Notes: generated from the sequence alone by a model not told the origin. A stretch of 64,000 nucleotides of DNA from Roseovarius salinarum (GCF_002834145.1 NZ_PHNT01000001.1:1-64000), one strand, 5' to 3'; shown: positions 1 through 9,523, counted from the stretch's first letter. Translations and numbers: made by a program.

Positions 1-326
1 CCGCCCCCGCGCAGGCGCCCGCCGCGCCCGCGGCCCCGGCGCCCGGGCCCGCCGCGGCAGCCGAAGAACCCGTCGATGACCCCGCCAGTCACCCGGGCGC
101 CGTGACCTCGCCGATGGTGGGCACGGTTTACATGCAGGCCGAACCCGGCGCCGCGCCCTTCGTGAAGGTGGGCGACGCGGTGAACGAGGGCGACACGCTG
201 CTTATCGTCGAGGCGATGAAAACCATGAACCACATCCCCGCGCCGCACGCCGGGACCGTCAAGCGCATCCTCGTCGACGACGGCGCGGCGGTCGAATTCG
301 GCGCGCCCCTCATGATCGTGGCGTGA
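1..326 (+). CDS. accB: Biotin carboxyl carrier protein of acetyl-CoA carboxylase, 3' part only
   Basis: The window opens inside this gene; the first complete codon is at base 3 and the start lies upstream. The visible part begins with an Ala/Pro-rich linker typical of AccB and continues into the biotinyl (lipoyl-like) domain. The biotin-accepting lysine is in the motif EAMKTMN. AccB carries the carboxyl group between the biotin carboxylase (AccC) and the carboxyltransferase in the first step of fatty acid synthesis. The stop codon is 11 bases before the accC start, so the two genes form the usual accBC operon. Identification is firm; only the N-terminus is missing. Confidence 0.95.
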   Translation, partial: APAQAPAAPAAPAPGPAAAAEEPVDDPASHPGAVTSPMVGTVYMQAEPGAAPFVKVGDAVNEGDTLLIVEAMKTMNHIPAPHAGTVKRILVDDGAAVEFGAPLMIVA

Positions 327-337
327 GGTCCGGCGCG

Positions 338-1687
338 ATGTTCGACAAGATACTCGTGGCCAACCGTGGCGAGATCGCGCTCAGGGTCATCCGCGCGGCG
401 CGCGAAATGGGCATCTGGTCGGTCGCGGTGCATTCCACCGCGGACGCGAACGCGATGCACGTGCGCATGGCCGATGAATCGGTCTGCATCGGCCCGCCGT
501 CCAGCACCGACAGCTACCTTTCGATCCCCGCGATCATCGCCGCCTGCGAGGTCACCGGCGCACAGGCGATCCACCCCGGCTACGGTTTCCTGTCGGAGAA
601 CGCCAATTTCGTCCAGATCGTCGAGGACCACGACCTGACCTTCATCGGCCCCCGGGCCGAGCACATCCGTATCATGGGCGACAAGATCACCGCCAAGGAG
701 ACGATGAAGCGGCTCGGCGTGCCCTGCGTTCCCGGCTCCGAGGGCGGCGTCGGTTCGCTCGACGAGGCCAGGGCACTGGGCGACGACATCGGTTACCCGG
801 TGATCGTGAAGGCCACCGCCGGCGGCGGCGGGCGCGGCATGAAGGTGGCCAACGGCCCCGCCGAGATGGAACAGGCCTACATGACGGCACGGTCCGAGGG
901 AAAGGCCGCCTTCGGCAACGCCGAGGTCTACATCGAGAAATACCTTCAGAAGCCGCGCCACATCGAGATCCAGGTCTTCGGCGACGGCAAGGGCAACGCC
1001 GTGCACCTGGGCGAGCGCGACTGTTCGCTGCAGCGCCGTCACCAGAAGGTGTTCGAGGAGGCACCCGGCCCGGCAATCACCGAGGAGGAGCGCGCACGCA
1101 TCGGCAAGATCTGCGCCGACGCGGTGGCCGAGATCGAGTATGCGGGCGCCGGCACGGTCGAGTTCCTCTACGAGAACGGCGAGTTCTTCTTCATCGAGAT
1201 GAACACCCGCTTGCAGGTGGAGCACCCCGTGACCGAGGCGATCTTCGGCGTTGATCTGGTGCAGGAACAGATCCGCGTGGCCGAAGGACAGCCGATGTCG
1301 TTTGCGCAGGATGACCTGAAGATCAACGGCCATGCCATCGAGGTGCGCATCAACGCCGAGAAACTGCCCGAGTTCGCGCCACGGCCGGGCACGATCACCC
1401 AGTTCCACGCGCCCGGCGGGCTTGGCGTGCGGATGGATTCGGCGCTTTACGACGGCTACAGGATCCCGCCGCACTACGACTCGCTCATCGGCAAGCTGAT
1501 CGTCCACGGCCACGACCGGCAGGGTGCGCTCACGCGCCTCAACCGTGCCCTGGGCGAACTGATCGTGGACGGGGTGGACACCACGGTGCCGCTGTTCCAC
1601 GCCCTTCTGCAGGAAGAGGACATCCGCACGGGCGATTACAACATCCACTGGCTCGAGCACTGGCTGGAAACCAACATGCCGGGCTAG
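338..1687 (+). CDS. accC: Biotin carboxylase subunit of acetyl-CoA carboxylase
   Basis: A 449-residue protein, the same length as E. coli AccC. It starts [14 protein letters not shown]. The ATP-grasp fold is shown by a glycine-rich loop GGGGRGMKV near residues 162-170, and the catalytic region [14 protein letters not shown] lies near residue 290. It carboxylates the biotin on AccB using ATP and bicarbonate, in the cytoplasm. I chose the ATG at 338 because it follows a GAGG ribosome site at the right spacing. A GTG at 323 would overlap the accB stop and add residues unrelated to the family. It is cotranscribed with accB. Confidence 0.97.
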   Translation: MFDKILVANRGEIALRVIRAAREMGIWSVAVHSTADANAMHVRMADESVCIGPPSSTDSYLSIPAIIAACEVTGAQAIHPGYGFLSENANFVQIVEDHDLTFIGPRAEHIRIMGDKITAKETMKRLGVPCVPGSEGGVGSLDEARALGDDIGYPVIVKATAGGGGRGMKVANGPAEMEQAYMTARSEGKAAFGNAEVYIEKYLQKPRHIEIQVFGDGKGNAVHLGERDCSLQRRHQKVFEEAPGPAITEEERARIGKICADAVAEIEYAGAGTVEFLYENGEFFFIEMNTRLQVEHPVTEAIFGVDLVQEQIRVAEGQPMSFAQDDLKINGHAIEVRINAEKLPEFAPRPGTITQFHAPGGLGVRMDSALYDGYRIPPHYDSLIGKLIVHGHDRQGALTRLNRALGELIVDGVDTTVPLFHALLQEEDIRTGDYNIHWLEHWLETNMPG

Positions 1688-1724
1688 CGCCGCCGCGGCG
1701 GCGCCCGGCTGGATCGTCCACGCC

Positions 1725-2369
1725 ATGACCGACCCCGACCTCACGCCCGAACTGTTGCTGCAGGCCTACCGTGCCGGCGTGTTCCCGATGTCCGAGCATC
1801 GCGACGACCCCCGCGTGTTCTGGGTCGACCCGCGCCGGCGGGGCATCCTGCCGCTCGCGGGGTTCCACATCTCGCGCTCACTGGCCAGGACCATGCGGCG
1901 CGGCGGATACAGCGTGTCGCTCGACCGCGATTTCACGGGCGTCGTGGACGGCTGCGCCGACCGCGAAGACACCTGGATCAACGCCGAGATCCGGCGCCTA
2001 TACGTCGCCCTGCACGATCTCGGGCGCGCCCATTCGCTGGAAATCCGCCACGGCAGCGCCCTCTCGGGCGGCGTCTACGGTGTGGCCATCGGCGGCGCCT
2101 TCTTCGGCGAAAGCATGTTCTCGCGCCGTTCCAATGCGTCGAAGATCGCACTGGCCTTCCTCGTGGACCATCTGCGCCGCTGCGGCTTCACGCTGTTCGA
2201 CACGCAGTTCATCACGCCGCATCTCGCCTCGCTGGGCGCGATCGAGATCAGCCGCGTGCGCTACCACGCGCTGTTGACACAGGCGCTGGGCCGGAAGGTC
2301 TCGATCCACGACGTGGCGCTGTGCGACGATCCCTACTCGGTGGTGCAGCGCAACACCCAGACGTCGTAG
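1725..2369 (+). CDS. aat: Leucyl/phenylalanyl-tRNA--protein transferase
   Basis: A 214-residue protein of the Aat family. It transfers Leu or Phe from aminoacyl-tRNA to N-terminal Lys/Arg of proteins, creating an N-degron. This fits the presence of clpP/clpX 2-4 kb away, because the ClpAP branch degrades such substrates. Visible family signatures are the early FPMSEH/FWVDPRRRGILPL stretch, GGVYGVAIGGAFFGESMFS in the middle, and DTQFITPHLASLG near the C-terminus. The gene follows accC by 37 bases and may be in its transcript. Its last 37 bases overlap the 3' end of the convergent DUF2155 gene. Confidence 0.93.
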   Translation: MTDPDLTPELLLQAYRAGVFPMSEHRDDPRVFWVDPRRRGILPLAGFHISRSLARTMRRGGYSVSLDRDFTGVVDGCADREDTWINAEIRRLYVALHDLGRAHSLEIRHGSALSGGVYGVAIGGAFFGESMFSRRSNASKIALAFLVDHLRRCGFTLFDTQFITPHLASLGAIEISRVRYHALLTQALGRKVSIHDVALCDDPYSVVQRNTQTS

Positions 2370-2698
2370 CGCGGGTGGTCGAGCGCATTGAGCGCTGGCG
2401 ATGAGGCGATCATCCAGCCCGAGAACGCGGCCCCAGGGGACGATTCGGTCGTGATGTCGAGGAAGGCATAGGCGTCGCCCGCCGGGTCGTCCTGGGGGTA
2501 ACGGCATTCGCGCACCGAAACCGAGATGCGGCCGAACTCGGCCGCGCCGCCGGCGGCGATCTCGAGATCCTCGAGCTTGCCCGTGACCTTGTCCAGCGCG
2601 CGGACCACCGCGCCGCTGCCCTGGGTGACCGGCTGCTCCTGCGCGGCCGCCCCGGCGGCGAACATCAGCACCCCGGCAAGCGGCGCCAACACTCTCAT
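2333..2698 (-). CDS. DUF2155 domain-containing secreted protein
   Basis: A 121-residue protein with an N-terminal signal peptide (hydrophobic run ending near AAGAAAQ). The mature part shows the DUF2155 features I recall: ALDKVTGKLEDLEI, CRYPQDDP, AFLDI, FSGWMIASSPALNALDHPRYDVWVLRC. Two conserved cysteines could form a disulfide in the periplasm. Function is unknown. The start codon overlaps the stop of the upstream mlaD-like gene by four bases (ATGA), so the two are translationally coupled. The 3' end overlaps aat on the other strand by 37 bases. Confidence 0.85.
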   Translation of the reverse strand: MRVLAPLAGVLMFAAGAAAQEQPVTQGSGAVVRALDKVTGKLEDLEIAAGGAAEFGRISVSVRECRYPQDDPAGDAYAFLDITTESSPGAAFSGWMIASSPALNALDHPRYDVWVLRCTTE

Positions 2699-3156
2699 TG
2701 CGCGGAGTCCTCGTCTTCCTGGCCGGAGACGAATTTCATGAGCAACCCGACAAGGCTGACGGACCCTTGCGTGAACTCGATCTCGTCGCCGGGCGAGAAA
2801 TAGAACGGCGACCCGCCGGGCATGATCTCGACGAAGTTGCCGCCCAGAAGCCCCTCCGACGAGACGGCCACGGCGCTGTCGTCGGGCACCTGGATGCCCT
2901 CGCGCACGGTGAACACGGTTTCGGCCCGGTAGGTTTCCGGATCGAGACCGATATCGGTCACCCGGCCAACCTTGACCCCGGCCAGACGAACGTCGGTGCC
3001 CACGGTCACCCCGTCGGCGGCGCGGAAGCTCGCCGTCAGTTCGTAGCCGCCGGGCCGCGCGGAGACGCCGGTTTTCTGGCCCGTGTAGACGACAAAGCCC
3101 AGCGCCACGGCCAGCACGAGCCCGCCAATCACAACTTCTGTGGTGTTTTCCGACAT
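2695..3156 (-). CDS. mlaD: MlaD-like (MCE domain) lipid-transport substrate-binding protein
   Basis: A 153-residue protein with one N-terminal transmembrane helix (about residues 7-24) followed by an MCE domain. MCE signatures include YELTASFRAADGVTVGTDVRLAGVKVGRV and, near the end of the domain, SSEGLLGGNFVEIMPGG. MlaD proteins are anchored in the inner membrane and hand phospholipids between an MlaFEB ABC transporter and periplasmic MlaC. The other mla genes are not nearby, which is common in Rhodobacterales. I start at ATG 3156, 10 bases after the stop of the NDUFA12-like gene; the ribosome site is weak. The stop overlaps the DUF2155 start. Confidence 0.88.
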   Translation of the reverse strand: MSENTTEVVIGGLVLAVALGFVVYTGQKTGVSARPGGYELTASFRAADGVTVGTDVRLAGVKVGRVTDIGLDPETYRAETVFTVREGIQVPDDSAVAVSSEGLLGGNFVEIMPGGSPFYFSPGDEIEFTQGSVSLVGLLMKFVSGQEDEDSAQ

Positions 3157-3166
3157 TCGAGGGCGC

Positions 3167-3550
3167 TTATTCCGGGGTCCAGGGTTCGTAGTCGCGACGC
3201 TCGACCGGTTCGGACCGCCGGATCGAACCCGCGGGGGCATAGGCCAGTGCGGTTCCGGTCAGGTTCTCGTGGTGCGGCTTCTCCCACGACTTGTGCGGCA
3301 GGGGCTTGTCGGTGGGTGACGCATCATAGGTGTAGTGCAGCCAGCCGTGCCAGTCGGGGCTGACGCGGCTCGCCTCGGCCTCGCCGTTGTAGATGACCCA
3401 ACGCTTGGTGTCGTCACGGTTCCGGTAGAAGATGTTGCCTTGCTCGTCCTCGCCGACCTTGACGCCCTTGCGCCATGTGTAGAACTGGGTGTTGAGCGTC
3501 TGGCCGTTCCACCAGGTGACGGCGCGCAGAAGGGTGTTGAGAACGCCCAT
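3167..3550 (-). CDS. NDUFA12-family protein, NADH:ubiquinone oxidoreductase accessory subunit
   Basis: A 127-residue protein beginning [16 protein letters not shown], with the family pattern [36 protein letters not shown]. It belongs to the NDUFA12/B17.2 family, accessory or assembly subunits of complex I shared by alphaproteobacteria and mitochondria. The start at 3550 has a good GGAGG site; an upstream in-frame ATG lacks one. It leads a compact - strand set with the mlaD-like and DUF2155 genes. In other Rhodobacterales I recall the same trio next to aat, so the arrangement is probably conserved. Confidence 0.9.
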   Translation of the reverse strand: MGVLNTLLRAVTWWNGQTLNTQFYTWRKGVKVGEDEQGNIFYRNRDDTKRWVIYNGEAEASRVSPDWHGWLHYTYDASPTDKPLPHKSWEKPHHENLTGTALAYAPAGSIRRSEPVERRDYEPWTPE

Positions 3551-3628
3551 CGAAACCTCCGGCTGTGTTCCCCGCACATATGGCGCATATGCGCGCAAAG
3601 GTCCAGCCCGCGAGGGCCGCAGCGCGCG

Positions 3629-4168
3629 CTACCAGTAACGTGGATCGGCAAACGCGGCAACGCATCGCGACGGCCCGGCCAGCGGCTTCATCGCCTTGCC
3701 GTCCAACGCCTGCGCCTGCCAGCCGTGCGGGAACTTCAGCGGCTGGGGCGGCGGCACGTCGTCTTCGCCGACGGGATGAAAGCCGACCTTGGCATAATAC
3801 GCCGGATCGCCATAGGTCACTGCCACATCCACGCCGCCGGCGCGCAGCGCCTCCAGCCCCTGCCGCAACAGCGCCTGCCCGATGCCCATGCCCTGCCGGT
3901 CGGGCCTGACGGCGACGGGCCCCAGCAGGAACACCGTGCGCTCGTCCGCGGCAAAATCCAGACGTGTGAACAGGAGGCTCGCCACGAGGCTGCCCTTTTC
4001 CCAGGCGGAGACGACGAAAAGGTCGTCCGGCGACGTGGTCTCGAGCAGTGCTTTTGCCAGTTGCCCGATCAGGGCGCCTTCCTCGGCGCCCTCCGAGGCC
4101 GCGAAGGTTTCCTCGAACAACCCGACGATCGCGCCGGCATCGGCTTGGTCGTCCGTGGAAACGCGCAT
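3629..4168 (-). CDS. GNAT-family N-acetyltransferase
   Basis: A 179-residue protein of the GNAT fold. The acetyl-CoA binding motif A reads RPDRQGMGIGQALLRQGLEAL (about residues 88-108), followed by the VTYGDPAYYAKVGFHPV segment typical of the YhbS-like subgroup. It probably acetylates a small molecule or protein amine in the cytoplasm; the substrate cannot be deduced. The gene stands alone between the NDUFA12-like gene and clpX, all on the - strand. Confidence 0.85.
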   Translation of the reverse strand: MRVSTDDQADAGAIVGLFEETFAASEGAEEGALIGQLAKALLETTSPDDLFVVSAWEKGSLVASLLFTRLDFAADERTVFLLGPVAVRPDRQGMGIGQALLRQGLEALRAGGVDVAVTYGDPAYYAKVGFHPVGEDDVPPPQPLKFPHGWQAQALDGKAMKPLAGPSRCVAAFADPRYW

Positions 4169-4277
4169 TCTTGGTCCCGTTGGTGGGAAAGGCGCCGTTT
4201 CACAGCCACCGCGTGCGGATCACCACAATGGGCGTCGTTCGCAGGGCCACGACGGACGGCGGCACGGGCCGTTGCGG

Positions 4278-5543
4278 TCAGCCCGCGCTGGTGCCTTCCT
4301 TCTTTTGCTCGGCATAGATCATCAGCGGCGCGGCCTCCGAGGTCACCGCCTCCTCGTTGACGACCACTTCCTCGACATCCTCCATGCCCGGAAGATCGAA
4401 CATGGTGTCCAGAAGGATGTCCTCGAGGATCGAGCGCAGGCCGCGCGCGCCGGTCTTGCGGGCGATCGCCTTGCGCGCGATGGCCTTGAGCGCGTCGTCG
4501 GTGAAGGTCAGCTGCGCCTCTTCCAGCTCGAACAGGCGCTGGTACTGTTTGACCAGGGCGTTCTTCGGTTCGGTCAGGATGCTGACCAGCGCGTCCTCGT
4601 CGAGGTCTTCCAGCGTGGCGACCACCGGCAGGCGGCCGACGAATTCGGGGATCAGCCCGAACTTCAGAAGATCCTCGGGTTGCAGGTCGGACAGGACCTC
4701 GCCCACGCCGCGTTCCTCGGTGTCGCGAACGTCGGCGCCGAAGCCCATGGCGCTGCCCTTGCCGCGCTGCGCGATGATCTTCTCGAGCCCCGCGAAGGCG
4801 CCGCCGACGATGAACAGGATGTTCGTGGTGTCCACCTGCAGGAATTCCTGCTGTGGATGCTTGCGCCCGCCCTGTGGCGGGACCGCGGCAACCGTGCCCT
4901 CCATGAGCTTGAGCAGCGCCTGCTGCACGCCCTCGCCCGAGACATCGCGGGTGATCGAGGGGTTCTCGGCCTTGCGGGTGATCTTGTCGACCTCGTCGAT
5001 GTAGACGATGCCGCGCTGTGCGCGCTCGACGTTGTATTCGCTGGCCTGGAGCAGCTTGAGGATGATGTTCTCCACGTCCTCGCCGACGTAGCCCGCTTCG
5101 GTCAGCGTGGTGGCATCGGCCATTGTGAACGGCACATCCAGGATGCGCGCCAGCGTCTGCGCCAGCAACGTCTTGCCGCAGCCCGTGGGGCCGATCAGCA
5201 GGATGTTGGATTTCTGCAGCTCGATATCACTGGACTTGGCCGAGTGATTGAGCCGCTTGTAGTGGTTGTGGACGGCCACCGACAACACGCGCTTGGCCAT
5301 CGCCTGGCCGATCACGTAATCATCGAGCACGCTGCAGATTTCCTGCGGTGACGGCACGCCCTCGCTGGACTTCAGGCCGGAGCTTTTGGTCTCTTCCCGG
5401 ATGATGTCCATGCACAGTTCGACACACTCGTCACAGATGAACACCGTCGGTCCGGCGATCAGCTTGCGCACTTCGTGCTGGCTCTTGCCGCAGAAGCTGC
5501 AGTAGAGCGTGTTCTTGCTGTCGCTGCCAGAGTTGTTCGACAT
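4278..5543 (-). CDS. clpX: ATP-dependent Clp protease ATP-binding subunit ClpX
   Basis: A 421-residue AAA+ unfoldase. The N-terminal zinc-binding domain has four cysteines at positions 15, 18, 37 and 40. Walker A is GPTGCGKT and Walker B is [10 protein letters not shown]. ClpX recognises tagged substrates, unfolds them and feeds them to ClpP. The start at 5543 has an AAGG site. It lies 144 bases downstream of clpP on the same strand, the standard clpP-clpX order. Confidence 0.98.
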   Translation of the reverse strand: MSNNSGSDSKNTLYCSFCGKSQHEVRKLIAGPTVFICDECVELCMDIIREETKSSGLKSSEGVPSPQEICSVLDDYVIGQAMAKRVLSVAVHNHYKRLNHSAKSSDIELQKSNILLIGPTGCGKTLLAQTLARILDVPFTMADATTLTEAGYVGEDVENIILKLLQASEYNVERAQRGIVYIDEVDKITRKAENPSITRDVSGEGVQQALLKLMEGTVAAVPPQGGRKHPQQEFLQVDTTNILFIVGGAFAGLEKIIAQRGKGSAMGFGADVRDTEERGVGEVLSDLQPEDLLKFGLIPEFVGRLPVVATLEDLDEDALVSILTEPKNALVKQYQRLFELEEAQLTFTDDALKAIARKAIARKTGARGLRSILEDILLDTMFDLPGMEDVEEVVVNEEAVTSEAAPLMIYAEQKKEGTSAG

Positions 5544-5687
5544 AACGTACCTTTCGGGCCTCGCCTTGTCATTGCCGGGCCGTGCTCGGGGCGGCCTCGC
5601 AATCGCTGTTTCGCACCAGCTTAGGACAGCATCGGGGCGGCTACAATGTCAAATTCCGGCCGGACGAGCAGCTGGCCGGGTCGCGCC

Positions 5688-6320
5688 TCAGCTGTCGTGG
5701 CTTTCGGTTTTCGAGCGGTTCTCGACGATCTCGTCGATCAGGCCCCAGTCCTTGGCCTCCTCGGGCGACATGAAGTTGTCGCGCTCCAGCGCGTCCTCGA
5801 CCTTCTTGAGGGTCTGGCCGGTGTGCTTGACATAGATCTGGTTGAGCCGCTTCTTGAGCTTCAGCGTTTCTTCGGCGTGGATCATGATGTCGGTCGCCTG
5901 CCCCTGGTACCCGCCGGACGGCTGGTGAACCATGATCCGGCTGTTGGGCAGCGAGAACCGCATGCCCGGTTCGCCCGCCGCAAGCAGCATCGAGCCCATC
6001 GAGGCCGCCTGCCCGATCACCAGCGTCGAAACGCCCGGCTTGATGTACTGCATGGTGTCGTAGATCGACAGCCCGCTGCTGACCACGCCGCCGGGGCTGT
6101 TGATGTACATGCTGATTTCCTTCGACGGGTTCTCCGCCTCGAGGTGCAGCAGCTGCGCCACGATCAGCGACGACATCCCGTCATGCACGGGGCCGCTGAC
6201 GAAGATGATGCGTTCCTTCAGCAGGCGCGAGAAGATGTCGTAGGCGCGCTCTCCGCGGCTGGTCTGTTCGACCACCATGGGCACCAGAGTGTTCATGTAT
6301 GTCTCGAAGGGATCGTTCAT
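5688..6320 (-). CDS. clpP: ATP-dependent Clp protease proteolytic subunit
   Basis: A 210-residue serine peptidase of family S14. The catalytic serine is S107 in GQAASMGS and the catalytic histidine is H132 in NSRIMVHQP; the aspartate lies in the [10 protein letters not shown] region. It forms the tetradecameric degradation chamber that works with ClpX, encoded immediately downstream. Length and motifs match the housekeeping ClpP. The 185 bases upstream (6321-6505) separate it from a divergent gene and should hold both promoters; I saw no clear element there. Confidence 0.98.
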   Translation of the reverse strand: MNDPFETYMNTLVPMVVEQTSRGERAYDIFSRLLKERIIFVSGPVHDGMSSLIVAQLLHLEAENPSKEISMYINSPGGVVSSGLSIYDTMQYIKPGVSTLVIGQAASMGSMLLAAGEPGMRFSLPNSRIMVHQPSGGYQGQATDIMIHAEETLKLKKRLNQIYVKHTGQTLKKVEDALERDNFMSPEEAKDWGLIDEIVENRSKTESHDS

Positions 6321-6505
6321 GTGCGCCTGCCTGCTGATGATGTTGTGAGCCTACGGCCCGCGAGCCTAACGGAGTCTTAGTGTCGCGCCCAAGGGGCTGC
6401 AAGGGGGGGGCCGCGCGGATGTTTCCGCCCGCTTTCGCGCGGTCTTGATCGGACCGGCGGGCGGGCTAACTGCCCCGCGCGGCAACGTCAACGAGGATCG
6501 CGAAA

Positions 6506-7720
6506 ATGAACGCAACGCGCGCCGCCGCGCTGGCACGGTTGGCCGAGTTCACCCCGCGCGCCGGCCGCGACTACGCCCGGTTGCGCAACCATGATCTCGG
6601 ACGTGGCCACAACCCGCATGTCTCGGGGTTGTCGCCCTACCTGCGCCACCGGCTGATTGCCGAGACCGAGGTGCTGGAGGCCGTGCTGGGGCGGCATTCC
6701 GCCGAAGCGGCCGGGAAATTCGTGCAGGAAGTGTTCTGGCGGACCTACTGGAAAGGGTGGCTGGAACTGCGGCCCGCGGTCTGGGCGGACTACCGCGCGG
6801 GTGTGTCGCGGGCGCTGGACCGCCTGCAGGCCGAGGACGGGCTGCGCGCGCGCTGGTCCGACGCCTGCGCGGGAGAGACCAGGATCGACGGCTTCGACGA
6901 CTGGGCGCGCGAACTGGTCGAGACCGGTTACCTGCACAACCACGCCCGGATGTGGTTCGCCTCGATCTGGATCTTCACCCTGCAGTTGCCGTGGCAACTG
7001 GGGGCCGATTTCTTCCTGCGCCACCTGCTGGACGGCGATCCGGCATCCAACACGCTGGGGTGGCGATGGGTCGCCGGGCTGCAGACGCGCGGCAAGACCT
7101 ACCTCGCGCGGCCGGACAACATTCACAAATACAGCGGCGGACGCTTCCGGCCCACCGGGCTGGCGACCGGGGCCGCGCCCATCGACGGCCCGCCGCATCC
7201 CGCGCGATCGGCACCCCCGCAGGCGCCGGCGTGGTCCCCCGCGGTCCCGTCCGGCCTGCTGTTGCACGAGGACGACCTGAGCCCGGGCCACCTGTTCCAG
7301 ACCGGCCTCGCCCCGGTTTCGCAGATCCGGCTTCAGGCGACAGCACGGCGCTCGCCGCTCGCGGTGGCGGCGCCGGTGGGGGATTTCGCCGCGGACGCGC
7401 TGGACGATGCGGCGTCGCGCTGGCGCGGCCGGTCCGGCGGCGACGGCGGGCGGCACGACGGGACTGCGCCGGTCGTGGACTGGGCCCGGGCCAACGGGCT
7501 GGAACAGGTCGTCACGTCCTACGCGCCCACCGGGCCGACGGCCGAATGCCTGGACGCCCTCGAGACCGCCCTGGAAAGCGCGGGAATCCGCCTCGTTCAG
7601 GTGCCGCAACAGTATGACCTGCGGGCCTGGCCGCACGCCACGCACGGCTTCTTCCGGTTCAAGGAACGCATCCCCGAACTCATCGCGGCAATGGGCCTCA
7701 AACCGGCGGGCCGGGTTTGA
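6506..7720 (+). CDS. Photolyase/cryptochrome-like FAD-binding protein with apparently swapped domains
   Basis: A 404-residue protein. The N-terminal half (about residues 1-220) resembles the C-terminal FAD-binding half of photolyases: the segments GLSPYLRHRL, EVFWRTYWKGWLE, WFASIWIFTLQLPWQLGADFF and NTLGWRWVAGLQTRGKTYLARPDNI follow that domain. After a Pro/Ala-rich linker, the C-terminal part (about 245-400) looks like the Rossmann-type antenna domain that normally comes first. It contains GLLLHEDDLSP, LDDAASRW, LEQVVTSYAPTGPTAECLDALE, and a closing HGFFRFKERIPEL like the end of that domain. It could be a DNA repair photolyase relative or a light sensor. The permutation is my reading of motif order. 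Confidence 0.75.
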   Translation: MNATRAAALARLAEFTPRAGRDYARLRNHDLGRGHNPHVSGLSPYLRHRLIAETEVLEAVLGRHSAEAAGKFVQEVFWRTYWKGWLELRPAVWADYRAGVSRALDRLQAEDGLRARWSDACAGETRIDGFDDWARELVETGYLHNHARMWFASIWIFTLQLPWQLGADFFLRHLLDGDPASNTLGWRWVAGLQTRGKTYLARPDNIHKYSGGRFRPTGLATGAAPIDGPPHPARSAPPQAPAWSPAVPSGLLLHEDDLSPGHLFQTGLAPVSQIRLQATARRSPLAVAAPVGDFAADALDDAASRWRGRSGGDGGRHDGTAPVVDWARANGLEQVVTSYAPTGPTAECLDALETALESAGIRLVQVPQQYDLRAWPHATHGFFRFKERIPELIAAMGLKPAGRV

Positions 7721-7757
7721 AAACGCCTTGCCGGATCATGGACTCACGCGCCGAGGT

Positions 7758-8192
7758 TCACTCGCCGAGCGCCTCCTGGACGATCCCGTCGAGCAGCGCC
7801 TCGACCTTTTCCATCTCGCCGTCCGGGTAGTCGCGGTAACCAACCTCGACCTCCCCGTCGCGTTCCGTCACGAAGATTCCGTAAGGGCAATGCGCGACGT
7901 TCATCGGGTCAGCCTCCATGACCTCGCGCGAGACGACGGCCGAGCAGAAGATGAAGATGTCGGCGTTGTCATAGATCTTCTCGCCGCCCACGTCCTCGCG
8001 GGTTCGGTTGAGCATGTCGCCGACATGGCTGACGTAGTCGATCACGAGTCCCTTGCCGATGATCGCGTTCTCCAGCGCGAAGGTCGCGTCACCGAAGCTG
8101 CCCTCGAAGGCATAGGTCGTGGGGCCGTCTTCTGCCACGGCCGGCGCGGCGGCGAACACCGTCAGCGCCGCGGTTGCCAGGAATTTACGCAT
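7758..8192 (-). CDS. DUF302 domain-containing periplasmic protein at the end of the sox cluster
   Basis: A 144-residue protein with a signal peptide (MRKFLATAALTVFAAAPAVAE) and a DUF302 domain. Two cysteines (in FIFCSAVV and AHCPYGIFV) are visible; whether they form a disulfide or bind a ligand is unknown. The start at 8192 has a GGAG site. It follows soxF after a 68-base gap containing a perfect 11-bp hairpin. Position and export suggest a periplasmic role linked to sulfur oxidation, but no activity can be assigned from the sequence. Confidence 0.8.
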   Translation of the reverse strand: MRKFLATAALTVFAAAPAVAEDGPTTYAFEGSFGDATFALENAIIGKGLVIDYVSHVGDMLNRTREDVGGEKIYDNADIFIFCSAVVSREVMEADPMNVAHCPYGIFVTERDGEVEVGYRDYPDGEMEKVEALLDGIVQEALGE

Positions 8193-8214
8193 GAGCTTTC
8201 TCCTTTGGCTTTCG

Positions 8215-8241
8215 CCCGGAGCCGCGCGCGGCGGCTCCGGG
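8215..8241 (-). other. Intercistronic hairpin, soxF to DUF302 gene
   Basis: A perfect 11-bp inverted repeat (8215-8225 with 8231-8241) closed by a 5-base GC loop. It lies in the 68-base gap between soxF and the DUF302 gene. There is no T-run on either strand, so a classical terminator is unlikely. It may stabilise or process the mRNA. Confidence 0.6.
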
Positions 8242-8260
8242 TTTCCGGGGTCCTCGCGGG

Positions 8261-9523
8261 TCAGCCGAACATATCCTCGGTGATTCCGGCATACCAGCCA
8301 AGGCTTTCCTCGTAGGTCCGCTTGCGCAGCGCGGCATCCTCGCCGGTCTGGCTGATGAAGCCGTCGACCTTCGAGATCTTCTCGTCCGTGGCCTCGTAGG
8401 ACGCGCCGACCTTCACGCCGTCGTTGGTATCGATCAGCGACCAGCAGGTGTTGGTGAACTTCGGCGGGAACACCTTCGCACCGGTCAGCGATCCGCGCAG
8501 CGCCATCGCCGCCACCTTCGCCTGGCTGTTGGCGGAAAAGCCCGATTTCGGCATGTCGCCCTGATCGGTCGAATCGCCGAGAACGTGGATGTTCTCGTCC
8601 ACCCGGCTCTGCATCGTGTGAGGCACGACGGGGGCCCAGTTGCCCTCGGTGATTCCGGCCAGTTCGCAGATGCGCCCGGCCTTCTGCGCGGGGATCACGT
8701 TGCAGACGTCGACATTCTCGACGGTGCCGTCGATGTCGAGCGTCATCTCGTCGGCATTGACCGACACGTTGCCGCCGCCGAAATCCGGCCCCAGCCATTC
8801 GATCATGCCCGAGTAGTGCTTGCGCCAGCCTTCCTGGAACAGCGCCTGCTTCGAGAACTTGGGCTTTGGGTCCGCGATCAGGATCTTGGCGGTCGGATTG
8901 ATCTCCTTGAGCAGGTGCGCGACCATACTCACCCGTTCGTACGGCCCCGGCGGGCAGCGGTAGGGGTTCGGCGGCGCGACCATCGCGTAAAGCCCGCCTT
9001 CCGGCATCGCCTCGACCTGCGCCTTGAGAAGCTCGGTCTGGCTGCCGGCCTTGTAGGCATGCGGCATCTTGTGCTGCTGCGTGACGTCCCAGCCGGGAAC
9101 CGACCCTTCGACGAAATCGATGCCGGGGCTCAGGATCAGCCGGTCGTAGGGCAGCACGGCACCGCCGGCCAGCGTGACGGTTTTCGCATCGCGATCGATC
9201 CCGGTGGCCCAGTCGTGCACCACGTTGATGCCGTAGTCGCTGGCAAGCGTGCCGTAGCTGTGGCCGATGCTCGACAGCTTGCGGAACCCGCCGATGTAGA
9301 GGTTCGAGAAAAAGCAGGTGTAGTACTTCCGCGTGGGTTCGACCAGCGTGACGTCGATCGCGCCGTCGCTGTCCTTCGCGATGTAACGCGCCGCCGTGGC
9401 GCCCCCCGCGCCACCGCCGATGACCACGACCCTGGGCTTGCCCTGTCCCATGACCTGCGGCGCGGCCAGGGTGGCCGCGGCCGCGGCCCCGGTGCCGATA
9501 AAGGCTCGTCTGTTGAGTTTCAT
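8261..9523 (-). CDS. soxF: Flavocytochrome c sulfide dehydrogenase, flavoprotein subunit (SoxF)
   Basis: A 420-residue FAD protein with a Tat signal (NRRAFIG) and a dinucleotide-binding loop VVVIGGGAGGATAARY. Family features are CFFSNLYIGG near residue 70 and the two redox cysteines in YRCPPGPYER and NTCWSL. It oxidises sulfide in the periplasm and passes electrons to a cytochrome c partner, here most likely the diheme SoxE encoded just upstream (53 bases away). The start at 9523 has a strong GGAGGA site. Confidence 0.93.
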   Translation of the reverse strand: MKLNRRAFIGTGAAAAATLAAPQVMGQGKPRVVVIGGGAGGATAARYIAKDSDGAIDVTLVEPTRKYYTCFFSNLYIGGFRKLSSIGHSYGTLASDYGINVVHDWATGIDRDAKTVTLAGGAVLPYDRLILSPGIDFVEGSVPGWDVTQQHKMPHAYKAGSQTELLKAQVEAMPEGGLYAMVAPPNPYRCPPGPYERVSMVAHLLKEINPTAKILIADPKPKFSKQALFQEGWRKHYSGMIEWLGPDFGGGNVSVNADEMTLDIDGTVENVDVCNVIPAQKAGRICELAGITEGNWAPVVPHTMQSRVDENIHVLGDSTDQGDMPKSGFSANSQAKVAAMALRGSLTGAKVFPPKFTNTCWSLIDTNDGVKVGASYEATDEKISKVDGFISQTGEDAALRKRTYEESLGWYAGITEDMFG

